Shown here: positions 61,501 to 64,000 of the stretch, piece after piece | Position numbering within the stretch: position 1 is the stretch's first letter | How the letters are laid out: every line of letters begins with the position of its first letter | Assembly (NCBI GenBank): GCA_029207755.1 | Contig: JARCOQ010000007.1 | Coordinates: 39,637,656 to 39,701,655 of the forward strand | Direction: 5' to 3' | Source: Chamaea fasciata | Taxonomy: Eukaryota; Chordata; Aves; Passeriformes; Sylviidae | Length of the DNA: 64,000 nucleotides | The notes under the pieces: model-generated | Told to the model about the DNA's origin: nothing | Database searches by the model: none | What the model saw: the letters and a program-made list of their open reading frames with translations, nothing else | Position numbers and translations under genes: made by a program

Positions 61501-62927
61501 TTAAGCACCTGTAATGTCTTCCTGACTGTAACTGAGGGGCTCCTGCTGGAAGCCATGAGAAAATTCTCTGCTTTGATGGCTACCAACAAAACCAGTCTTT
61601 CTGGCCCAGCAATTGAGTGAACAGCTCCAAGAAACACAGGGGCCTTTAGGGGTGATGCAGTCGAACACTTTGCTCCGATGTTCACGGACTCTTACAGAAA
61701 AGTGGAGATGGTATTAAAAAACCCAAATGAATAATATGTGTGGGTTGTTGTACAGCAGGCGCTACTCTCAATGCTCTATCCCCACCAAGCTGCTCACACA
61801 GTAGCAGTGCTTATTTGGGAAAGACACCTCTCCCATCTTTACTGCCTCATTCAGCAAAAACAGCTATAGCTCCAGCAGGACGTCGCAAAACACAAAGTTT
61901 TGTGAAGGAGTGGTAGCTCAGGTACAGGAGCATCTCAGCATTGATCTGAGGCAGGTGTGCTGAAGCACTAAGTCCTTCCTCACCCAAAAGACCAGATGAT
62001 GCCACAGTTGTCATCCTGAGCTTAACACACCCTCAGAGTCCCTCCTGCATGGACCTCTGAGCTCCAACAGCTCCACCTTTTCTTCTGTACCCAATACACA
62101 GGCATCCACCTGGGTACCAAAATGACCCAAACTACAACAAAATTACTCAGAAATATAGAACAAATGGCTCAATAATTGCTAGAGTCTGCCAGGAGACATC
62201 TCTGAGTGTCACTGTTTTGCTAATACCAGCACTTGCTGGTATTAAGCACACCTCAGATGTATCTACTCTTCTGTGGGTACTACCTAGGTATATTGCTCTA
62301 AACATACCCTCTTGGGAAAGAGATTTACCCACCACTCCTCTGTCCACCCTGCTGCTACCATGAAGGCTATTCACCAACAGGACAAGGGCAAACTGATGAC
62401 CTTCACAGTTCTCCTTCCCCGTGGGATCATCTTTAGCCAGCCTCATTCCTGTGTGTGACGGAGGACTGTGACAAAGTGCTGGTAGGGAAACTGAGTCCCT
62501 TGGAGGGACGGCTTGACCTGATCCCCTTATGTCAGCTACCACAGACTATGGAGGAGTTTTCATGAAGAGCCAAATCGCCTGGTCTCATGAAGCAGAGACT
62601 GTAGAGACTGTGGCCCAGCTGATCAAGGTGTTAGTTGCCTGAGGGATGGGCTGAGCATCCTGCCAGGAACCGGTTTGACTTACACAGCTGGGACGTGTCG
62701 TGGGGTGGGCACCTGAGCCCCCTGCGGGGAGGCATCTCGCCCTATTGTGCTGGTCCTCCTCCGGAGGGAGCTTGTGGGGGGCTGGAAGGCAGCAACGGCG
62801 CCAGGCGGGTGGTACTCCTGCTCAGGAACAACTTCTTCACACCGGAAGCCCTGGAAGCCTGAGCGACAGGTACAGACCTGTGGGCGGCTGCAAGAGCCCT
62901 TGTTCTGGCATGGCGGGTCGCAGACAG
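7409..62927 (-). CDS. LTBP2: LTBP2, latent TGF-beta-binding protein 2 (spliced, 5' end outside window)
   Basis: Thirty-three coding exons on the - strand, each with GT-AG boundaries and matching phase, join into about 1,582 codons ending at the stop at 7409-7411. The product is a large secreted microfibril glycoprotein. LTBP2 binds fibrillin-1 and fibulin-5 and, unlike LTBP1, 3 and 4, does not covalently bind latent TGF-beta. The assignment to LTBP2 rests on domain order and on LTBP2-specific segments: the basic block [20 protein letters not shown], the linker ending [10 protein letters not shown], the TB1 motif [12 protein letters not shown], and the motif YEYGPG before the C-terminal EGFs. 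Nearly all internal exons are class 1-1, one domain each. Exceptions are the pairs E1/E2 (phase 2), E5/E6 and E11/E12 (phase 0). Human LTBP2 has about 1,821 residues, so roughly the first 190 codons should lie to the right of the window. Confidence 0.96.
7576..10756 (-). other. LTBP2: LTBP2 intron between E32 and E33
   Basis: 3.2 kb without exons. A decayed CR1-like reverse-transcriptase fragment fills roughly 9060-9990; the rest is unassigned unique sequence. Confidence 0.8.
9060..9990 (+). mobile_element. Decayed CR1-like LINE fragment (reverse-transcriptase region)
   Basis: The + strand around 9738-9850 follows the CR1 pattern for the end of the RT fingers/palm block: DNA for a sentence like 'gone through to next domain, update status, act as tail, dispatched' appears as CCTGTCAGATAAGGGAGAAG followed by an aspartate-rich and a 'CTCTCACATGACACACTC' stretch. 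Many stops and indels break it. It sits in an LTBP2 intron in reverse orientation. Ends are approximate; a RepeatMasker run would settle the family. Confidence 0.5.
10757..10906 (-). CDS. LTBP2: LTBP2 E32: penultimate EGF
   Basis: [20 protein letters not shown] then [19 protein letters not shown] and CV. Starts EEC, without the full calcium consensus, as in other LTBPs. Strongly conserved. Donor GG|GTGAGT. Confidence 0.96.
11135..11398 (-). CDS. LTBP2: LTBP2 E31: Tyr/Pro-rich linker after TB4
   Basis: ADFAFLCNG closes TB4; then [19 protein letters not shown] and a Pro/Arg/Ser-rich stretch. The YEYGPG motif is a signature of LTBP2. No further cysteines. Acceptor CACCTGCAG, donor CTG|GTGAGT. 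Confidence 0.94.
11890..12057 (-). CDS. LTBP2: LTBP2 E30: TB domain 4
   Basis: [43 protein letters not shown] and CPHRSS. Eight-Cys pattern with the triple cysteine. Acceptor GTCACTCACAG, donor CTG|GTAAGT. Confidence 0.96.
12299..12439 (-). CDS. LTBP2: LTBP2 E29: calcium-binding EGF
   Basis: [16 protein letters not shown] then [18 protein letters not shown] and RCVNFSSRA. The linker to TB4 is included. Donor CAG|GTGAGC. Confidence 0.95.
12674..12802 (-). CDS. LTBP2: LTBP2 E28: calcium-binding EGF
   Basis: [18 protein letters not shown] then [18 protein letters not shown]. The LNTVPGY variant of the consensus is shared with human LTBP2 at this position. Confidence 0.95.
13409..13489 (-). CDS. 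LTBP2: LTBP2 E27: TB3 tail
   Basis: An 81-base exon encoding [19 protein letters not shown] and then KVSFT, the segment that closes TB3 and leads into the next EGF. Donor CAG|GTACTA. Confidence 0.92.
13617..13808 (-). CDS. LTBP2: LTBP2 E26: TB domain 3
   Basis: A short linker ([11 protein letters not shown]) then the eight-Cys domain: QCYYH...RLC...[19 protein letters not shown]. In LTBP1, 3 and 4 the TB domain at this place bonds the latency peptide through a two-residue insertion; no clear Phe-Pro insertion of that kind is visible, in line with LTBP2 not binding latent TGF-beta. An NIT sequon is present. Confidence 0.95.
14083..14226 (-). CDS. LTBP2: LTBP2 E25: last calcium-binding EGF of the central array
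   Basis: [17 protein letters not shown] then [19 protein letters not shown] and QCKPRAAV. Longer than its neighbours, with an acidic insertion between Cys5 and Cys6. Donor GG|GTGAGT. Confidence 0.95.
14458..14740 (-). mobile_element. CR1 LINE 3' fragment
   Basis: Starts ACAGAATCATCTAGGTTTGG and continues with the 'GTCCAACCCCCT' wording, which is the reverse complement of a CR1 3' end. Lies in the intron between E24 and E25. Diverged; 5' truncated as usual for CR1. Confidence 0.7.
14986..15111 (-). CDS. LTBP2: LTBP2 E24: calcium-binding EGF
   Basis: [17 protein letters not shown] then [16 protein letters not shown]. Contains an NET sequon and the full calcium consensus. Confidence 0.96.
16069..16200 (-). 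CDS. LTBP2: LTBP2 E23: calcium-binding EGF
   Basis: [18 protein letters not shown] then [17 protein letters not shown], with an expanded Cys4-Cys5 gap (CIMGC) that human LTBP2 also has at this position. Confidence 0.95.
16430..16552 (-). CDS. LTBP2: LTBP2 E22: calcium-binding EGF
   Basis: [16 protein letters not shown] then [15 protein letters not shown]. Separated from E21 by only 97 bases, one of the tightest introns here. Confidence 0.95.
16650..16775 (-). CDS. LTBP2: LTBP2 E21: calcium-binding EGF
   Basis: [17 protein letters not shown] then [15 protein letters not shown]. Donor AAG|GTGAGT. Confidence 0.95.
17086..17208 (-). CDS. LTBP2: LTBP2 E20: calcium-binding EGF
   Basis: [17 protein letters not shown] then [17 protein letters not shown]. 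Contains an NGT sequon just before the last cysteine. Donor AAG|GTATGA. Confidence 0.95.
17209..19514 (-). other. LTBP2: LTBP2 intron between E19 and E20
   Basis: 2.3 kb with a CR1 tail near its left end. I looked on the - strand for a DxDEC-type EGF exon with acceptor and donor and found none. Confidence 0.7.
17546..17705 (+). mobile_element. CR1 LINE 3' fragment
   Basis: Reads through the CR1 tail: 'AGGTTGCCCAAAGACACTGT', 'GGAGATACTGAAAAG', 'GATGACATGACCTCTAGAGG', 'TCCCCTCCAGCC'. It lies inside the 2.3 kb intron where a human EGF exon is missing. Confidence 0.8.
19515..19640 (-). CDS. LTBP2: LTBP2 E19: calcium-binding EGF
   Basis: [16 protein letters not shown] then [16 protein letters not shown]. 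Matches the sixth EGF of the human central array. The next exon of this gene is 2.3 kb away and matches the eighth. Confidence 0.95.
19828..19950 (-). CDS. LTBP2: LTBP2 E18: calcium-binding EGF
   Basis: [16 protein letters not shown] then [20 protein letters not shown]. Donor AAG|GTACTA, a weaker match than its neighbours. Confidence 0.95.
20112..20126 (+). repeat. Fifteen-G homopolymer
   Basis: An uninterrupted run of 15 G in the intron just downstream of the E17 donor (C15 in the LTBP2 transcript). Such runs vary in length and are prone to sequencing error. Confidence 0.9.
20167..20286 (-). CDS. LTBP2: LTBP2 E17: calcium-binding EGF
   Basis: [16 protein letters not shown] then [16 protein letters not shown]. 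The two-residue gap between Cys4 and Cys5 (CVSC) marks the subgroup seen at this place in human LTBP2. Confidence 0.95.
21189..21308 (-). CDS. LTBP2: LTBP2 E16: calcium-binding EGF
   Basis: [16 protein letters not shown] then [15 protein letters not shown]. Acceptor TGTTGCCAG; donor AAG|GTAACA. Confidence 0.95.
21600..21645 (+). repeat. Imperfect TG/CATG-rich simple repeat
   Basis: Alternating GTGTGCATGTG-type sequence in the intron between E15 and E16. Confidence 0.7.
21715..21843 (-). CDS. LTBP2: LTBP2 E15: calcium-binding EGF
   Basis: [16 protein letters not shown] then [11 protein letters not shown], closing at SC. Full calcium consensus. Donor GG|GTAAGT. Confidence 0.95.
22039..22164 (-). 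CDS. LTBP2: LTBP2 E14: first EGF of the central array, without the calcium motif
   Basis: Six cysteines with normal EGF spacing ([13 protein letters not shown]...YSCLC...HC), but it starts GVSGC instead of the D-x-D/N-E-C calcium consensus. The human domain at this place is also non-canonical. Acceptor TTTCCTCGCAG, donor G|GTAGGT. Confidence 0.92.
23192..23278 (-). CDS. LTBP2: LTBP2 E13: acidic/Pro linker before the EGF array
   Basis: Encodes [19 protein letters not shown] and ends AAPTQVPA. The donor chosen is GCAG|GTGTGT at 23191, because it gives the phase-1 join required by E14; a GTGCCA 12 bases upstream would break the frame. Confidence 0.8.
23676..23715 (-). CDS. LTBP2: LTBP2 E12: 40-base exon in the linker
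   Basis: Acceptor TTTCTGTCCCTCAG then GGAAGTGTTG; donor GAG|GTGAGT. Encodes [13 protein letters not shown], phase 0 in, phase 1 out. A second, weaker acceptor 26 bases upstream (exon start 23741) would be in frame only if E11 were skipped. Confidence 0.8.
24670..24714. repeat. Perfect 19-bp inverted repeat with 7-nt loop
   Basis: Left arm 24670-24688 (GGAGAGCTGGCTGTGAGCT) and right arm 24696-24714 are exact reverse complements around GGCCTTG. A transcript of either strand would form a GC-rich hairpin. Origin unknown. Confidence 0.9.
25081..25330 (-). mobile_element. CR1 LINE 3' fragment
   Basis: Begins AGAATCATAGAATGTTTGGG, then 'GGAAGGGACCTTAAAGATCA', 'CCCCTGCCATGGGCAGGGAC', 'CTTCTTCCTAATATCTAATT': the reverse complement of a typical avian CR1 3' end. 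Well preserved compared with others in the window. It lies about 70 bases from micro-exon E11. Confidence 0.92.
25402..25424 (-). CDS. LTBP2: LTBP2 E11: 23-base micro-exon in the linker
   Basis: Good polypyrimidine acceptor (TTTTTCCTTTTCCAG) and consensus donor CAG|GTGAGTAAGG. Encodes GEISPAVQ (first codon split). Changes phase from 1 to 0, which the next exon restores. E11 plus E12 is 63 bases. Confidence 0.8.
25968..26198 (-). CDS. LTBP2: LTBP2 E10: TB2 tail and variable linker
   Basis: Begins [20 protein letters not shown], the LTBP2-specific sequence after TB2, then [12 protein letters not shown] and a fast-changing Gln/Glu/Arg-rich linker. Contains an NWT sequon. The donor is GG|GTAATG, weaker than most here. 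Phase 1 out. Confidence 0.93.
26999..27163 (-). CDS. LTBP2: LTBP2 E9: TB domain 2
   Basis: Eight-Cys domain with the triple cysteine: [30 protein letters not shown]. Unusually GC-rich (CGC/GCC codons) beside its neighbours. Acceptor TTGTGTTTCAG, donor CAG|GTGAGA. Confidence 0.96.
27614..27736 (-). CDS. LTBP2: LTBP2 E8: calcium-binding EGF between TB1 and TB2
   Basis: DINEC start, six cysteines, and [10 protein letters not shown] with the Asn and aromatic residue of the beta-hydroxylation/calcium consensus. Ends HCI, then a split Ser codon. The donor is T|GTAAGT at 27613. Confidence 0.96.
27737..31557 (-). other. LTBP2: LTBP2 intron between E7 and E8
   Basis: 3.8 kb, no exon or gene recognised. 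An AT-rich inverted-repeat cluster at 31433-31470 lies close to the E7 donor. Confidence 0.75.
31433..31470. repeat. Overlapping AT-rich inverted repeats
   Basis: Arms 31433-31443 and 31451-31461 pair over 11 bases around a 7-base loop. ATCTAAAT/ATTTAGAT (31453-31460 and 31463-31470) forms a competing near-palindrome. It lies about 90 bases inside the intron after E7. Confidence 0.8.
31558..31632 (-). CDS. LTBP2: LTBP2 E7: TB1 C-terminal end
   Basis: A 75-base exon encoding [20 protein letters not shown] and SHCQ, which supplies the last TB1 cysteines and runs into the next calcium-binding EGF. Acceptor TTTTTTTCCCAG, donor AAG|GTAAGG. Contains an NRS sequon. Confidence 0.95.
32538..32583 (+). 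repeat. Direct repeat, 18 bases with period 28
   Basis: AGCCTGCAAAGTTTAAGA occurs at 32538-32555 and again at 32566-32583. Confidence 0.85.
33333..33390 (+). repeat. Tandem duplication, period 32
   Basis: A 26-base unit starting TGCCAGTGGTGGGCAGGTAA occurs at 33333-33358 and 33365-33390 with no mismatch, so the duplication is recent or polymorphic. Confidence 0.9.
40217..40319 (-). CDS. LTBP2: LTBP2 E6: TB (8-Cys) domain 1, second half
   Basis: Encodes [24 protein letters not shown] and CLACPPRP, the core of the first TB domain with its double cysteine. Phase 0 in, phase 1 out. Acceptor TTTCTCTGCAG, donor CAG|GTGAGT. E5 plus E6 is 396 bases, so only the pair could be skipped in frame. Confidence 0.95.
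40459..40506. repeat. Perfect 17-bp inverted repeat with 14-nt loop
   Basis: Left arm 40459-40475 (ACTTTTTACTATCTTAA) and right arm 40490-40506 are exact reverse complements. It lies in the intron 140 bases upstream of the E6 acceptor. No target-site duplication was identified. Confidence 0.9.
41495..41565. promoter_or_regulatory. Candidate intronic regulatory cluster (kappaB-like and MEF2-like sites)
   Basis: GGAATTTTCC at 41495-41504 fits the NF-kappaB palindrome, and CTATAAATAG at 41556-41565 fits the MEF2 consensus exactly. Both lie 300-370 bases from exon E5 in the intron between E5 and E6. Sites this short occur by chance, so function is speculative. Confidence 0.25.
41866..42158 (-). 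CDS. LTBP2: LTBP2 E5: long linker with RGD, start of TB1
   Basis: Encodes [20 protein letters not shown] and QIHQVARV, then RGD (codons at 42043-42051), an acidic stretch, a Gln-rich run, and GLLGRCF, the first cysteine of TB1. Phase 1 in, phase 0 out, so TB1 is split between this and the next exon. Acceptor TTGTCACAG, donor CAG|GTAAGA. Confidence 0.95.
42472..42672 (-). CDS. LTBP2: LTBP2 E4: EGF-like domain 2 and linker
   Basis: Six-cysteine EGF without the calcium consensus ([12 protein letters not shown]...[14 protein letters not shown]), then a linker ending [11 protein letters not shown] as in human LTBP2. Acceptor CCTTGCAG, donor GG|GTGAGC at 42471. Contains an NST sequon. Confidence 0.95.
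44227..44397 (-). CDS. LTBP2: LTBP2 E3: conserved basic N-terminal segment
   Basis: Encodes [20 protein letters not shown], a Cys-rich run ([11 protein letters not shown]), then [19 protein letters not shown]. It is among the most conserved stretches of the family and leads into EGF-2. The NLT is a glycosylation sequon. Acceptor TTAG at 44398-44399, donor T|GTGAGC. Confidence 0.95.
44482..44670 (+). mobile_element. CR1 LINE 3' fragment
   Basis: 'GGTGGTGGAGTCACCATCCC', 'GGAGGTGTTTAAGAAAAGAC', then TGTGATTCTATGATT, the CR1 3' end with its short tail repeat. Lies in the intron between E2 and E3. Confidence 0.88.
45788..45969 (-). CDS. LTBP2: LTBP2 E2: Ser/Asn-rich linker exon
   Basis: Acceptor CTCTTCCACAG, donor GG|GTAAGG. 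Low-complexity linker with no cysteines; the pattern SSRTVRRYP...SNALPNGNG matches the human linker ahead of the TEKIKKIKI block. It follows a 16.7 kb intron, the largest in the window. Phase 2 in, phase 1 out. Confidence 0.9.
47400..48260 (+). mobile_element. Old, highly diverged CR1-like LINE fragment
   Basis: Pieces in order match the late part of CR1: 'GCTGCTGACACAAAAATTTG' (the end of the RT active-site block), then a GAAGAAGGAATGCAGG stretch, and later 'GGTGAGAATGCCTTTCTGTA'. Heavily mutated; ends approximate. Confidence 0.5.
50421..50454. repeat. Two abutting perfect palindromes (16 bp and 18 bp)
   Basis: AATACCTATAGGTATT (50421-50436) is directly followed by AGCACCTAATTAGGTGCT (50437-50454); each equals its own reverse complement. 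The second has the homeodomain core TAATTA at its centre. Confidence 0.9.
53854..53899 (+). repeat. Two exact tandem copies of a 23-base unit
   Basis: The unit beginning GTGGTCACCAGGAGCTGCAG occurs at 53854-53876 and 53877-53899, identical. Confidence 0.92.
58375..58426 (+). repeat. Tandem repeat, 21-base unit, 2.5 copies
   Basis: The unit starting TTTTCAAATGAAACAGAACA occurs at 58375-58395 and 58396-58416, with a partial third copy to 58426. Confidence 0.92.
62684..62927 (-). CDS. LTBP2: LTBP2 E1: EGF-like domain 1 and start of Ser/Pro linker
   Basis: Acceptor CTCCTCAG before CTGTCTGCG, donor GT|GTAAGTC at 62683. Encodes a six-Cys, non-calcium EGF ([12 protein letters not shown]...CTCRSGF...RC) and a linker with acidic then Arg-rich parts (SLRRRTS). 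Phase 1 in, phase 2 out. This is the first exon of the gene visible in the window. Confidence 0.93.
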
Positions 62928-64000
62928 CTGAGGAGACACAGAAAGGCAGTTAGTGGACACAGGACTTTAGCCCCATGGTGATGACACCCAGCTGGGGCAG
63001 CACAACTGGGGCAGTCCTATCTCATCTCTGCAGGCAGGTGACCTTCACAGTCTTGGTGTTACAACTGCTGTGGGCCCCTAACACAAGGTCGCCTCTATTC
63101 TCTGCACTGGTTTCTGCAGAGCTCTTCTCCAATAATACGCATTTCAGAAAGTTCAGAAATGAGCAGCATGGCCTGCAGAGAGCACATGGCCACCAGCATT
63201 GCCCAGAGTGCTCTGGACAGGAATAGGTCCTAATCCTCAAAGCAAGGGATTGCATGTTTCCTTTAGTCTGTTTTGGGGTCTGATTTGCACAGTGCCCCTG
63301 GCCTGTCCTTCAGTGCTTTCCTTCCACAGCTGATTTTGGAGTCTCTGTGCTCAAATTCCTCCACTGCCATGGGGACTTACAGTTCATTAACCTTATGCCT
63401 AAATCAACCTCTGAGCCTGTGTGTTCCTAATTACAGCACATCAGCTTCAGTTTGCACCCTGGGAAGAAAGTGCTATTAATTATACAGAGTACCCTAACAC
63501 TTCCCAAGTCAACAGATGCCAAATTGGGTTTATAATCCAGGCAGTGGCAGTCAAAAATCCACAGATTGCTCCAGTAGGACCAGGCTCATTGTTCTGAGCA
63601 AGGGTAATTGAAAAGGCACTGGAAAAAAGTGTTGGCCTCCAAAGAAAGAAGGTGCCAGCTGGTCAAAGGGTAATGAAACCTTGTTGGACAACACAAGGTG
63701 GACACTAACCTCCAGCCACATGGAAACCCTGTGAATGGATTTCAACCCATGAAGCCACTGCTTCTGCTGAAATCCTCTCTCCCAAGACTGCCCCACGGAT
63801 GCTGCAGGGGCATCTCAGCAACTTTACACACTGCTGCAGGGCTTTCATGCATATGTCCCTCCCTTTCTGGCTGTGCTCTCCTCTCCTGTGAGATACAAGC
63901 ATGCCTGCAAGAAACACTGCTTCTGGACAACAAACATACAGACAGCTCTTTCCTTGTGTGCCATTCGTACATCATCTGCTGTCATCAAGTGAGAGAAGTC
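62928..64000 (-). other. LTBP2: LTBP2 intron upstream of E1, window edge
   Basis: About 1.1 kb with no exon. The human protein has a Cys-rich segment (GGQCCPGW) just before EGF-1; nothing like it is encoded here, so that exon lies further right. Confidence 0.7.

Larger units (their letters stand above)
45970..62683 (-). other. LTBP2: LTBP2 intron between E1 and E2
   Basis: 16.7 kb with no exon that fits the phase 2 junction or the known protein. Contains an old CR1-like fragment (47400-48260), two abutting palindromes (50421-50454), short tandem repeats (53854-53899, 58375-58426) and an AT-rich block at about 56500-58200. No independent gene was recognised on either strand. Confidence 0.7.

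Noticed and set aside
1..64000. CRISPR arrays, insertion sequences, phage or operon structure
   Set aside because: No regularly spaced repeats and no prokaryotic gene organisation; the window is vertebrate.

Overview
This is ordinary vertebrate nuclear DNA: split genes with GT-AG introns, a CpG-island promoter, AATAAA signals and long non-coding introns. Fragments resembling CR1 non-LTR retrotransposons, including 3' ends with the typical ATTCTATGATT tail, together with the pairing of NPC2 and LTBP2, point to a bird. I cannot fix the order or species. I saw no bacterial-type operons, CRISPR arrays, rRNA or tRNA genes, and no intact mobile element.

Layout. Positions 1-700 may hold the last exon and 3' UTR of an unidentified + strand gene. 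Positions 700-3700 are non-coding. NPC2 lies complete on the + strand in four coding exons (3994-5349), behind a CpG-island promoter at about 3740-4130; it encodes a 150-residue secreted/lysosomal sterol-binding protein. After a short non-coding stretch with two AATAAA signals, the rest of the window is LTBP2 on the - strand. I could join 33 coding exons between 62927 and 7409. All 32 internal junctions agree in reading phase and give one open frame of about 1,580 codons. The 5' exons (signal peptide and N-terminus) lie beyond the right edge.

Domain order in the LTBP2 product: EGF-1; a Ser/Pro-rich linker; a conserved basic segment; EGF-2; a linker with an RGD tripeptide; TB1; one calcium-binding EGF; TB2; a linker built from very small exons; twelve consecutive EGF domains; TB3; two calcium-binding EGFs; TB4; a Tyr/Pro-rich linker; two C-terminal EGFs. 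This is the fibrillin/LTBP plan. One EGF exon of the human gene, as I remember it, has no counterpart here.

NPC2 and LTBP2 work in different places (lysosomal cholesterol export and extracellular matrix microfibrils). They are neighbours, not partners. They are transcribed toward each other with 3' ends about 1.3 kb apart. I found no novel system. The items most worth checking are the missing EGF exon, the gene order relative to mammals, an alternative-splicing arrangement of small exons in the EGF linker, and several unusually good inverted repeats in LTBP2 introns.
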